Shown here: positions 1-9,508 of the stretch, one piece after another
Position numbering within the stretch: position 1 is the first letter of the stretch
How the letters are laid out: each line of letters begins with the position of its first letter
DNA from: Anaerolineae bacterium
Lineage (GTDB): Bacteria > Chloroflexota > Anaerolineae > B4-G1 > SLSP01
Assembly: GCA_026645815.1 (NCBI GenBank)
Contig: JAPKMR010000011.1
Location: 35,486 to 99,485, forward strand
Direction: 5' to 3'
Length of the DNA: 64,000 bases
The notes under the pieces: model-generated
Told to the model about the DNA's origin: nothing
The model's input: the letters and a program-made list of their open reading frames with translations, nothing else
Databases searched by the model: none
Translations under genes and position numbers: made by a program

Positions 1-1
1 C

Positions 2-889
2 TTCAGCAACACCGGCACGGGTGTCTATGGCTGGACAGGGTCGCTCAGCGGAACAACCACGGGCGTCTATGGCCAGAGCATCAGCAGCTCCAACGGCGCC
101 ATAGGCGTCAAGGGCGCGGCAACCGCGGGCTCCGGCGCAACCTACGGCGTCTATGGGAGCAGCGAAAGCACCCAGGGTGTGGGCGTCTACGGCTCAGGGA
201 GGACCGGCGTTTATGGCGCTTCCAACGCTACCAGCGGCACTACCTACGGGTTGTTCGCCAACAACGCGAGCTCGAGCGGTTATGCCGTCTATGCGCAAGC
301 AGCGGCGACTAGCGGTACGAATTACGGCATCCGCGCCAGCACAAACTCCAGTAGCGGGTATGCGGGCTTTTTTATCGGGCGCACGCACGTTGCTGGCGAC
401 TTGAGCGCAAGCGGAACCAAGTCGTTCTTGATTGATCACCCACTCGACCCCGCAAACCAATATCTCTACCATTACAATGTGGAAAGCCCGGAGCCGTACA
501 ATCTCTATCGCGGCACGGCAAAGCTCGATGCAGACGGCTCAGCCTGGGTGGAGTTGCCGGAGTACTTCGAGGCTATCAACACCGATTTCAGCTATCAACT
601 GACGGCTGTGGGAGCGGCAATGCCGAATCTGCACATTTCGAAGACGGTGAGCGGCAATCGCTTCCAAATCAGCGGAGGCGCGCCGAATATGTCCGTCTCG
701 TGGCAGGTAACGGCGCAGCGGAATGATCCCTGGGTACGGGATAACGGTTTCCTCACAGAGACACTCAAGCCGGCGGAGGAACAGGGCACCTATCTCTACC
801 CACAGGGTTACGGTCAACCCGTGGAAATGGGCCGGGACACGCTCACGGCAGAGCCGTTACCGGCTGCGGGTCTGAAGTTGCAGGATTAG
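2..889 (+). CDS. Secreted/surface-type protein with GVYG glycine-rich repeats (5'-truncated by window edge)
   Basis: Frame 2 is open from base 2 (FSNTGTGVYGWTGSLSGTTTGVYGQS...) into the 179..889 ORF; repeated (T/x)GVYG units then a C-terminal domain 'KSFLIDHPLDPANQYLYHYNVESPEPYNLYRG...'. Confidence 0.8.
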   Translation, partial: FSNTGTGVYGWTGSLSGTTTGVYGQSISSSNGAIGVKGAATAGSGATYGVYGSSESTQGVGVYGSGRTGVYGASNATSGTTYGLFANNASSSGYAVYAQAAATSGTNYGIRASTNSSSGYAGFFIGRTHVAGDLSASGTKSFLIDHPLDPANQYLYHYNVESPEPYNLYRGTAKLDADGSAWVELPEYFEAINTDFSYQLTAVGAAMPNLHISKTVSGNRFQISGGAPNMSVSWQVTAQRNDPWVRDNGFLTETLKPAEEQGTYLYPQGYGQPVEMGRDTLTAEPLPAAGLKLQD

Positions 890-905
890 CCTGCGTGGAG
901 GACTA

Positions 906-1220
906 ATGGCTCGAAAACGCATGATGATGTTGGGCGCGGTGCTGGGGCTATTGGCGCTGGCACAGCTGTTTCCTGGCGCACTGTTGCAGGAGGCGGCAGC
1001 ACAGACACCCACGCTGGTGCTGCGGCGGCACACGTTTGGTAACGCGGGCGGAAGGGTAGCGGGCGGCAATCTGATGCTCGATGCCACACTGGGCCAGCCC
1101 TCGGTGGCAGGGGTACTTAATGGTAGCACGTTGCGGTTGAGCGCCGGTTATTGGGCGGCGAACGGCATCGCGCTGCCCGGAGGCAACTATCGGGTGTACC
1201 TGCCGCTGGTGATGAAGTAG
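906..1220 (+). CDS. Small secreted protein with signal peptide and C-terminal VYLPLVMK motif
   Basis: Hydrophobic N-terminus, 'LDATLGQPSVAGVLNGSTLRLSAGYW' motif, ends YRVYLPLVMK; 16 nt downstream of previous CDS. Confidence 0.75.
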   Translation: MARKRMMMLGAVLGLLALAQLFPGALLQEAAAQTPTLVLRRHTFGNAGGRVAGGNLMLDATLGQPSVAGVLNGSTLRLSAGYWAANGIALPGGNYRVYLPLVMK

Positions 1221-1304
1221 GCGCGCAAGCCAACCGCAGACGGCTGACCGCGGACCGGAAGATTGCGGAGGACGTGAGTGAGCGCGGGCGGGGTGCGCGA
1301 AAAG

Positions 1305-1353
1305 CTTAATGGGCCACCACGCCCTGGGAATCCCCCAGGGCGTGGTGATTAAG
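1305..1353. terminator. Strong hairpin between convergent genes (putative bidirectional terminator)
   Basis: CTTAAT...ACCACGCCCTGGG-AATCC-CCCAGGGCGTGGT...ATTAAG inverted repeat. Confidence 0.65.
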
Positions 1354-1381
1354 TGGCGCATTGGGCACGCGCTGGCGGCGA

Positions 1382-1822
1382 CTAGGGATCCATGTGATAC
1401 ATGCACACCCAGTAATAGCGCTCACCATCCTGACCGAAGAAGTCCCGCAGATCAGCGTCGTCTCCATCAAGATCAACGTAGGTGGTGTCCAAGGTCCATG
1501 GCCACGGCACCTGACCAAAGAAGTTAGCGTTATCACAGTCAGCCACCGGGAACTTTGCCACAGGCTTGAAGACGATGTGCAGTGCGGTCGCGGTCATGTC
1601 CGGGTGGTACTTGCACTCAGGGTTATTGCGCCACTCGTGCACGATGCCGTTCGCTGTCTCCATGAAGTAGCCCTCACAGTAGGCATAATAGCCCGGCTCC
1701 CACCCCAATTGGTCGAAGCGGACGAAGATCCCGTTCAGGGCGCCCCCCTTGGCCAGGACAGCGCCGGTAATTACGGTGAGAAGCAGCAAAGCTGCAGCCA
1801 GCGCCAAAATGTGTTTCTTCAT
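1382..1822 (-). CDS. Hypothetical secreted protein
   Basis: 146 aa with signal peptide MKKHILALAAALLLLTVITGAVLA; AAGGAGGG-like SD upstream. Confidence 0.7.
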   Translation of the reverse strand: MKKHILALAAALLLLTVITGAVLAKGGALNGIFVRFDQLGWEPGYYAYCEGYFMETANGIVHEWRNNPECKYHPDMTATALHIVFKPVAKFPVADCDNANFFGQVPWPWTLDTTYVDLDGDDADLRDFFGQDGERYYWVCMYHMDP

Positions 1823-1980
1823 CTCAAGTCCCTCCTTTCAGTGGACCAGACAAGTTTTGGATGAACCATTTCTAGCTAGCAAGCCGTGTCTGATAACAAT
1901 GCTCCAAAGTCACCCCCGTTCCTGCCGTGGGACCCCCGTGGCAGCCCGCGCGGACCTCGATCGTGACATCGTGACATGAG

Positions 1981-2613
1981 CTACTCCGGCGGGTACCCCA
2001 TGAAGCCCCAGCCCCACTGAAGGGTGGTTTCAGGCGCCTGGATACCGTAGACCTCATCGCATTGCGCGCGCCAGTACACGACCAACCCGCCTTCAGTCCC
2101 CGTGGTCCAGTATCCGCGTATCGTCTGGAAGCCGGCCCCGGTTGCAGTACAGCCGGTGAGCGCCTCAAAGCGCTCGAGCATCGTGCCCGTCGAACCATCC
2201 GGTTGGAGCACCAGCGGGAACGTCTGCCCGCGAATCCGGTCGCCTGTGCCCGCCGCGAGATGTCCGGTGAAGGTCAGGGGCGTCACCGCGTTGAAGACGG
2301 AATCGTAACACGGCACACCGGGGATCAGCCCGGGGCCGCTTCCGGGAGAGACCACAGTCACCGTGATCGCATTCCCATCAATCGTCGCCGTCACCATCGC
2401 CGGGCAGACGGACAAATAGAGGATGTCCTGCTCGCCGTTTTGGCTGCCGGGGGTCGGGTTATTGAGCCAATCCCCACTAAACCCGCTCATCGTATACGCC
2501 CCAACCTGCGAATAGCCATAGTAGGTCATCGTGTCGCTGGCGCTGGCAGGGATAACTAGCAACGTCACCAGCAACACCGTCAAACCGACAACTGTCCATA
2601 CTTTGCGGTTTAT
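1981..2613 (-). CDS. Hypothetical secreted protein; apparent start codon is ATA
   Basis: ORF open upstream of the tabulated TTG start (2583); ideal SD AAGGAG and spacing precede ATA-AAC-CGC-AAA encoding (M)NRKVWTVVGLTVLLVTLLVIPASA signal peptide. Confidence 0.65.
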   Translation of the reverse strand: MNRKVWTVVGLTVLLVTLLVIPASASDTMTYYGYSQVGAYTMSGFSGDWLNNPTPGSQNGEQDILYLSVCPAMVTATIDGNAITVTVVSPGSGPGLIPGVPCYDSVFNAVTPLTFTGHLAAGTGDRIRGQTFPLVLQPDGSTGTMLERFEALTGCTATGAGFQTIRGYWTTGTEGGLVVYWRAQCDEVYGIQAPETTLQWGWGFMGYPPE

Positions 2614-2690
2614 CGCACCTCTCCTTTCCCGCTAAACTGACTGAAGTATTATTCGAGCCATGATTTTGTTCAACGCTCACCTCCCAAACG

Positions 2691-2918
2691 TCAAAGCGTC
2701 GGTGCACCATCACCCCCTTCCACGGGCGCGGCTTCGGCCTCGCTATCTGGCGGGAGTGACTGCGTCTCGAGGTATTTGAACAGATCCTCCAGACTAGCGA
2801 AGCCCAGCAACTCGTGCGTGTGCGCGTCTTCCAGCGAGACGCGCCATGCATCGCGCGTTTCGCGCACGTGCCATAAGCGCAGCAGATAGGCCTGGTAGGA
2901 TTTGGGATTCTCGGACAT
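2691..2918 (-). CDS. Small hypothetical protein
   Basis: 75 aa MSENPKSYQAYLLRLWHVRETRDAWRVSLEDAHTHELLGFASLEDLFKYL; compact small-protein ORF in collinear minus-strand block. Confidence 0.65.
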   Translation of the reverse strand: MSENPKSYQAYLLRLWHVRETRDAWRVSLEDAHTHELLGFASLEDLFKYLETQSLPPDSEAEAAPVEGGDGAPTL

Positions 2919-2974
2919 CGGCGCCCTCCCGTTTGGTCAAGTTGAGGCGACTGACGTGCCGTGGCGGAAAGGCC

Positions 2975-3268
2975 TTACGGCTTGACACTGACCTCGTAGA
3001 GCTCCCGTACTGGCGGCGCGGAGAAGACGCCCTTGAACCGGGCGAGCTGCTGCAGATAAAAACCGCTGGATTCGGCTGCGATCATATCCGCTTCTGTTTC
3101 CCAGAGGAAAATCGAGATCCCCTTACCGGTCTCGCGGTCCGCCAGCGCGTAGAAACCGTGGAATCCTTTCTCCTGCTCTGAAGCCGGCACCACATGGTCC
3201 CGCATGATACTGATAGCCTCATCCACCTTATCGAGCGGGGTCTGAACAAAAGTGACTCTCGCGTACAT
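2975..3268 (-). CDS. ABM (antibiotic biosynthesis monooxygenase)-like domain protein
   Basis: 97 aa; MYARVTFVQTPLDKVDEAISIMRDHVVPASEQEKGFHGFYALADRETGKGISIFLWETEADM resembles dimeric alpha/beta-barrel ABM proteins. Confidence 0.65.
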   Translation of the reverse strand: MYARVTFVQTPLDKVDEAISIMRDHVVPASEQEKGFHGFYALADRETGKGISIFLWETEADMIAAESSGFYLQQLARFKGVFSAPPVRELYEVSVKP

Positions 3269-3568
3269 CGTTGCACCTCCCTGATTGAATGCCAGAATTC
3301 GTGTACCGTAGCGTTAGGATGATCCCAAATCGCGCACCCTGTCGGTCGCCTCACGTTGACCTTCACCCCTACGATAGCACGCCCCTCTCAGCAAACTCTG
3401 AAAAGAGTCTAAAATAACGCTGAAATCGCTTGAAGTGCAGCCATTTTCACGTTATACTGATATTCAAGGTCTTGTTTCAACAAAAAGGGGAAAATGGCAT
3501 GGGGCGGGCCGCCTCCCTCCCCCATAGTCCAGCCTTCCGATAGGGTACCCGCGAAAGGAGGTTCTCCC

Positions 3569-6500
3569 ATGCCGAACCTGAAAGTCACGCTGCTAGGCCA
3601 CTTCACCGCCTCCCTGGATGACACCCCGGTCGAGACGTTCGCCTACGAGAAAGTGCGCGCCTTGCTGGCCTACCTGGTCGTGGAGGCCGCAACACCGCAC
3701 AGCCGGGGGCACGTTGCCGACTTGCTCTGGCCGGGCTACCCCGAACGGAGCGCCCGCCAGAACCTCAGCCAGGCGCTCTCCACGCTGCGCGGCGCGTTGG
3801 GCGACCGCGACAACGATCGGCCGCCTTTCCTGCTGGCAGATCACCGCGAGCTGCAGTTCAACCCCGCGTGCGATCTGTGGCTCGATGTGGAGGCTATGAC
3901 CGCGCACCTCAACGCTGTGCAGACGCACGCGCACGCGGCGTTGAGCGAGTGCGCACCCTGCATCGCGCACCTCGAAGCCGCCGCCAGCCTCTATCACGGC
4001 GACTTCCTGGCGGACCTGCTCGTGGATGACAGCGCGCCCTTCGAGGAATGGGCGCTGCTCAAACGCGAGTCCCTGCGCCGTCACATGCTAGACGCGCTCG
4101 AGCAGTTGACCGAGAGCAACCTCCAACACGGCGACGCGGCAACTGCCCTGAAGTATGCTCGCCGCCAACTCGAACTGGATGCCTGGCGCGAACCGGCCCA
4201 CCGCCAGGTGATGCGCGCCCTGGTCCTGAGCGGGCAGCGCACCGCCGCCATCGCCCATTACGAGGAGTGCCGTCGCGCCCTCGCCACCGGCTTGGGCGTG
4301 GAACCTGAAGCCGCGACGATGGAACTAGCGCAGATCCTCAGGTCCAACACGCTGCCCGAGAGGTCACGGATCTCCGCCGACGCTGGCGCGGGCAAGGTGG
4401 ATCTGGTCGGGCGGGCTGTGGGCAATTACCGCATCGTCGAAACCCTGGGAGACAGCGGTATGGCCCACGTCTACAAAGCGTACCACACCCGCCTGGCGCG
4501 TTACGTGGTGCTCAAGTTCATCCGCCCTGAATTGCTCGAACCAGCGGCCTTGCGCGCCTTCGAGAAGGAAGCCAAGACGCTCGCCAGCCTCAACCACCCC
4601 AACGTGATCCAGGTTTATGACTTCGGCGAACTTGAGGACGCCACCCGCCAACCCTACCTGGTGCTGGAGTATATCGTCGGGCGAAGCCTCGCGGATTGGC
4701 TGCCCAAAGGGAAGTCGCTGCCGCTGGAGCAGGTCTGGCCGATTCTCCAGCAGGTGAGCGCCGCCCTCGATTACGCTCACGCGCTTGGCGTCATCCACCG
4801 CGACATCAAAGCCGGCAACGTGATGCTCACGCCCGACGGCCGCGCACTGTTGGGCGATTTCGGCATCTCCATGCTGCGGCGCGCCGATGAGGATGCCACG
4901 CACACCAGCACTGCCAGCGAAACACCGGGCTATTTGGCTCCAGAGGAGGTGGATCACAGCCTCGGTCCGATCGGCCCGGAGACGGATGTGTACGCGCTGG
5001 GCGCCGTTGCTTACGAGATGCTCACCGGTCGCCGTCCCTTTGAGGCCGAGAGCACCCTCACTGGAATGGCGCGGCTTGCGCAGGCCGACCCCACACCGCC
5101 GCGCCGGTATGTGGCCGACCTGCCCATCGCAGTGGAGCAGGTGCTGCTCAAGGCGCTGGCGCGGAATCCGCGGGAACGCTACGCCCAGGCCAGCAGCTTT
5201 GTACAGGCGTTGGCTTCGGCCGCTCCGGAGGCGCCGCCAAGTGGCACGGCCTGGTGGCCGCATTTGGTGGGAGAGCCTGCCCCCGCGCCCGGCGATGCGC
5301 CCTTCAAGGGCCTGCAACACTTCGATGTGGCAGACGCGGACCGCTTCTTTGGACGCGAGGCATTGACGACGCGCCTGGTGCGCCAGGTCATGCCGGTTGC
5401 GCCGCACGATCGCCACGTGGGACGGGCGCGCTTTCTGGCCATCATCGGGGCGTCGGGCAGCGGCAAATCCTCGCTGGTACGCGCAGGACTGGTTGCCACA
5501 CTGCAACGCGGCACGGTCAGCTCCGACGGGCCACCAACCACGGCGCCGCATACAGCCACCATCCTCACCCCCACCGCGCATCCCCTGGAGGCGCTGGCGC
5601 TCGCCCTCAGCCGCGATAGCGATAGCCTCACCGCGGCAACCACGCTGATGGACGACCTGGCTCGCGACCCCCGCAGCCTGCGGCTTCACTTCCAACAACA
5701 GCACCGGCGAAGCGACGAAGCGTCAGGGAAAAGGCCAACTCCAAGCAACCACCTGCAACTCCTCGTCATTGATCAATTCGAGGAGATTTTCACGCTCTGC
5801 CGCGCCCCTGCCGAGCGCGAGGCGTTCATCGCCAACCTGCTCAACGCGGCGCAGAGCGACAGCGCGGAGGTGTTCGTGGTGATCACCCTTCGCGCCGACT
5901 TCTACGAGCATTGCGCGGCCTATCCCGAGCTGCGCGAGATGGTGAGCCAGCGCCAGGTCTACATCGGCCCGATGACGGCAGACGGTTTGCGCCACGCGAT
6001 CGAGGAACCGGCGCAGCGCGCGGGGTGGACGTTCGAACCGGGACTGGTGGAGCTGCTGCTGCGCGACGTGGGCGTCACTGATGGACAGCAGCCGGAGCCG
6101 GGGGCGCTGCCGCTACTTTCGCACGCGCTGCTGGAGACGTGGCAACGCCGCCGCGGGCGCACGATGACGCTCGGCGGGTACGCAGAAGCCGGTGGGGTAC
6201 ATGGCGCCATCGCCAAGACCGCGGAAGCGGTGTACCGACAGCTGGATGCAAAGGAACAGGCGCTGGCGCGCAGCATCTTCCTGCGTCTGACAGAGCTCGG
6301 CGAGGGCACCCAGGATACGCGCCGACGGGTGACACTGGCGGAGCTGCGCGCGCAGCACCCGGAGGCAGAACTTGTCAATGGGGTACTGGCGCGGCTGGCG
6401 GACGCACGCCTGATCACGACCGAGCAGGAGACGGCGCAGGTGGCGCATGAGGCGCTCATCCGCGAGTGGCCCACCCTGCGCTGCTGGCTGGAAGCGGACC

Positions 6501-6616
6501 GCGAGGGCCTGCGGCTGCACCGGCACCTCACCGATGCGGCGCAGGCCTGGGAGCGGCTGGAACGCGATCCCGGCGAGCTCTATCGCGGAGCGCGACTGGC
6601 GCAAGCCATGGAGTAG
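3569..6616 (+). CDS. SARP/BTAD - Ser/Thr protein kinase - nSTAND NTPase, N-terminal part; ends at in-frame TAG
   Basis: SD AAAGGAGG before ATG 3569; LLWPGYPERSARQNLSQALSTLR (SARP/BTAD); HRDIKAGN and DFG kinase motifs; GASGSGKSS Walker A and LLVIDQFEEIF Walker B. Tabulated ORF starts at 3494. Confidence 0.85.
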   Translation: MPNLKVTLLGHFTASLDDTPVETFAYEKVRALLAYLVVEAATPHSRGHVADLLWPGYPERSARQNLSQALSTLRGALGDRDNDRPPFLLADHRELQFNPACDLWLDVEAMTAHLNAVQTHAHAALSECAPCIAHLEAAASLYHGDFLADLLVDDSAPFEEWALLKRESLRRHMLDALEQLTESNLQHGDAATALKYARRQLELDAWREPAHRQVMRALVLSGQRTAAIAHYEECRRALATGLGVEPEAATMELAQILRSNTLPERSRISADAGAGKVDLVGRAVGNYRIVETLGDSGMAHVYKAYHTRLARYVVLKFIRPELLEPAALRAFEKEAKTLASLNHPNVIQVYDFGELEDATRQPYLVLEYIVGRSLADWLPKGKSLPLEQVWPILQQVSAALDYAHALGVIHRDIKAGNVMLTPDGRALLGDFGISMLRRADEDATHTSTASETPGYLAPEEVDHSLGPIGPETDVYALGAVAYEMLTGRRPFEAESTLTGMARLAQADPTPPRRYVADLPIAVEQVLLKALARNPRERYAQASSFVQALASAAPEAPPSGTAWWPHLVGEPAPAPGDAPFKGLQHFDVADADRFFGREALTTRLVRQVMPVAPHDRHVGRARFLAIIGASGSGKSSLVRAGLVATLQRGTVSSDGPPTTAPHTATILTPTAHPLEALALALSRDSDSLTAATTLMDDLARDPRSLRLHFQQQHRRSDEASGKRPTPSNHLQLLVIDQFEEIFTLCRAPAEREAFIANLLNAAQSDSAEVFVVITLRADFYEHCAAYPELREMVSQRQVYIGPMTADGLRHAIEEPAQRAGWTFEPGLVELLLRDVGVTDGQQPEPGALPLLSHALLETWQRRRGRTMTLGGYAEAGGVHGAIAKTAEAVYRQLDAKEQALARSIFLRLTELGEGTQDTRRRVTLAELRAQHPEAELVNGVLARLADARLITTEQETAQVAHEALIREWPTLRCWLEADREGLRLHRHLTDAAQAWERLERDPGELYRGARLAQAME

Positions 6617-6766
6617 ACTTCGGCCCATGCCACAGCCCTCAACGCGCTGGAACAGGAATTCCTGGGCGCCTCACAGGCGGAGGCGGAGCGCCGCCAGGCT
6701 GAGCGCGAGGCGCAGCGGGCCGAGCGCGAGGCGCAGCGGCAACGCGAACTGGAAGCCGCGCGGCAA

Positions 6767-9322
6767 TTGGCGGAGACGGAGCAACGACGAGCGGCGGAGA
6801 GCCAGATCGCAACGCGCAAGTTGCGCTCGCGGGCGCGGATTCTGGCCCTTGCGGCGGTGGGGGTTCTGCTGGCAGCGGTGCTCGCCATGACGCAATGGCG
6901 GCAGGCGCGCGAGACGGCGCAGGAGAACGCAACGCTGGCGGACGCGAACGCCAACATCGCAGCGACAGCGGTGGCGGTGAGCGAGTTGGAAGCCGGGCAA
7001 CGCGCCGCGGCGGACACAGCCCGCACTGCGGAAGAAGCTGCCCGCATCGAGGCTGAGGCCGCGCGTACCGATGCGGAACAGGCGCGCGACGAGGCGCAGC
7101 AGCAGGCGCGCCGGGCGCTGGCGACCAAACTGGCGGCTCTAGCAACGGCAAGCGTGGACGACGATTACAGGCTCGCCCTGCTCCTCAGCGCCCAGGCGTA
7201 TAGCACTTTGGACATTCCCCAAACGCGGGGCAGCCTGCTCACGGTTCTGGAACAGCAACCGGCGCTGCGACGAATACTACCCTACGCGAGTGTGGCATGG
7301 GGGCTAGATTTGAGTCCGGATGGGACGCTGATGGCGGCAGGTGGAGCCTCTGTGGCACTAACGGTAGGTACTTTCGGTATCTGGAACATGGCAACCATGG
7401 AAGCGATTCTGCCGCCGGTACAGCTCCTGGACGAAGCCATAGATTACGTAGAATTCAGCCCTGACGGAAAGTCAGTGGCCCTGATCGGTTGCGGCGCGCT
7501 CAATGAAGACAGTAGTTGCGCTCAAGCGGAGATCATTCTGTGGGATGTGGCGCAAAGCGCCGTGCGCTGGCGCGCAACGGGGCACTCGGCGTGGCCAAAC
7601 TGCATCACGTTCAGCCCAGATGGGGCAATTCTAGCCACCTCTGCCAATGAGGGCGTGGTATGGCTATGGGACGCCGCCACCGGTCGTGCTATCCAGCAGC
7701 TAGATACCCAAGCGATCCGGATAGTATCCCTGAGCTACAGTCCTGATGGCGCGACCCTGGCAGCCGGGGCATGTATGGCTTTGGACGAAACAGAACGCTG
7801 CGCCCGGGGCGACGTACTGTTGTGGGATACGGCCAGCGGCGAATTACGCGCGCAATGGCCCAGCCATACCGGAAATATCCTTGATGTGGCCTTCAGTCCC
7901 GACGGCACACTCCTCGCTGCCGGCGGCTGCGCAGCCTATTACGAATATTGCATCAAGGGCGAAACCGTCATTTGGAATGTAGAGACCGGCGAGCGCCACG
8001 GGCCGACGCTGGGCGGGCACGCGCATGATGTGGGGAGCGTGGCCTTCAGTCCCGATGGCCGCCTGCTGGCAACCGGCGCATCCGATAATCTGTTGCGGCT
8101 GTGGGACGTGGCAACCGGCGAACCGGCAGCAGAACCGCTGCTGGATCACAACCAGATCACACGAGTTCTCTTCAGCCCGGATGGGAACACGCTGATCACC
8201 GCTGGTGAGGGCGCGACCATTCGTCTGTGGGACGTCGCCAAACTGCAGGAGACCATGCCCCGGCACAGCGACACGATCCTGGCGCGAACCATGCCACTCG
8301 GAGGAATGGCGTTCAATTCCGATCAGACCGTTGCCGCTACAGGGTCGTGGTTTACGGGCGAGATCCTGCGCTGGGATTTGGAGACGGGAGCGGCAATCGG
8401 CTCGCCGATTGCCGCCCATACCGGTGCTATCCAGGCCCTGGCATTCAGCCCCGATGACACGCTGCTGGCCTCCGGCGGCTACGATACCCTCATTCGGTTT
8501 TGGGATGCGAAGACCGGGCAAGCGGTCGGGCAACCGATATCCGGGCACACCGGTTTCGTGTACGATGTCCAGTTTAGTCCAGATGGCAAAATTCTGGTTT
8601 CTGCCAGCGGCGATGGAACGGTACGTCTCTGGGATGTAGCCACTGGAAAACCGGTAGGTCCACATCAGGGCATTCTGGGTCAATTAGACGGGATCATTTA
8701 TGGCGCGGTCTTCAGCCATGATGGCAGGCGCCTGGCTTTTGGCAGCGCCGGGCCAGAGTCGGTGGTGCGGGTGGTAGACTTCACGGGAGCGCCCGCTGCC
8801 ACGCAAGTGATCGCTGAGTGGCGCTCAGACCTGGCGATAACCGGCGTGGCCTTCAGCCCTGATGACACGCGCCTGGCGACGAGCTCCGGCACTCCACACT
8901 ATAGCCTGATGTTATGGGACATCGAAACCAGACAACGCATTGGCGCCCCCCTTTTGGGCCACAAATACACGCCGTGGCGGCCTGTCTTTAGCCCGGACGG
9001 TAAAACGCTGGCTTCCGCCGGATTGGATTCCGCGTTGCGGCTGTGGGATGTGGCGACGGGAGAACCGATCGGCCCTGCGCTGACGATAAATCCGCAGTAC
9101 ATGATGGGGACGATCATGAAAGCGATCTTCAGCGACGATGGTCGCACCGTGTACACCGCCAGCCCAGATGGCACCATCCGTGCGTGGAGCGTGGCCCCGG
9201 ATGCATGGCGCGACGAGGTCTGCGCGATCGCCAGGCGCAATCTCACGCAGGCCGAATGGGCGCGCTATATGCTGGACATGCCCTACGAGAAGACGTGCCC
9301 GGAGTGGCCCGCAGGGGAGTGA
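6767..9322 (+). CDS. WD40-repeat C-terminal half (14 repeats) of the same gene, same reading frame after TAG
   Basis: Frame 2 as for 3569..6616; coiled coil, one TM helix, then 14 'FSPDG...LWD' repeats; no credible SD/ATG at its start; frame is open from 6617. Confidence 0.85.
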   Translation: MAETEQRRAAESQIATRKLRSRARILALAAVGVLLAAVLAMTQWRQARETAQENATLADANANIAATAVAVSELEAGQRAAADTARTAEEAARIEAEAARTDAEQARDEAQQQARRALATKLAALATASVDDDYRLALLLSAQAYSTLDIPQTRGSLLTVLEQQPALRRILPYASVAWGLDLSPDGTLMAAGGASVALTVGTFGIWNMATMEAILPPVQLLDEAIDYVEFSPDGKSVALIGCGALNEDSSCAQAEIILWDVAQSAVRWRATGHSAWPNCITFSPDGAILATSANEGVVWLWDAATGRAIQQLDTQAIRIVSLSYSPDGATLAAGACMALDETERCARGDVLLWDTASGELRAQWPSHTGNILDVAFSPDGTLLAAGGCAAYYEYCIKGETVIWNVETGERHGPTLGGHAHDVGSVAFSPDGRLLATGASDNLLRLWDVATGEPAAEPLLDHNQITRVLFSPDGNTLITAGEGATIRLWDVAKLQETMPRHSDTILARTMPLGGMAFNSDQTVAATGSWFTGEILRWDLETGAAIGSPIAAHTGAIQALAFSPDDTLLASGGYDTLIRFWDAKTGQAVGQPISGHTGFVYDVQFSPDGKILVSASGDGTVRLWDVATGKPVGPHQGILGQLDGIIYGAVFSHDGRRLAFGSAGPESVVRVVDFTGAPAATQVIAEWRSDLAITGVAFSPDDTRLATSSGTPHYSLMLWDIETRQRIGAPLLGHKYTPWRPVFSPDGKTLASAGLDSALRLWDVATGEPIGPALTINPQYMMGTIMKAIFSDDGRTVYTASPDGTIRAWSVAPDAWRDEVCAIARRNLTQAEWARYMLDMPYEKTCPEWPAGE

Positions 9323-9508
9323 GGGCTGAAGACGGCCGAAGACCGGGGACGGGCAAATTGCGGATTGGGGATCGGGGGGCGCTGAGGCGGCTGAGATGAA
9401 AGCAGCAGCACAGTCTTAACAAGTTCCAAATAAACGGCGTGTAGAATGTAAGGAAGGAAATCTGCGCTACAATAGACACAAGAATGGCTGCTGCGGTATG
9501 GGATAGCG

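Noticed and set aside
179-420. GVYG repeats as collagen-like or silk-like triplets
   Set aside because: Spacing is irregular (about 14-25 aa) and not Gly-X-Y; better explained as beta-helical surface repeats.
4364-5704. 446-aa minus-strand ORF opposite the kinase/NTPase gene
   Set aside because: Same antisense codon-bias artefact; plus strand encodes kinase and NTPase motifs.
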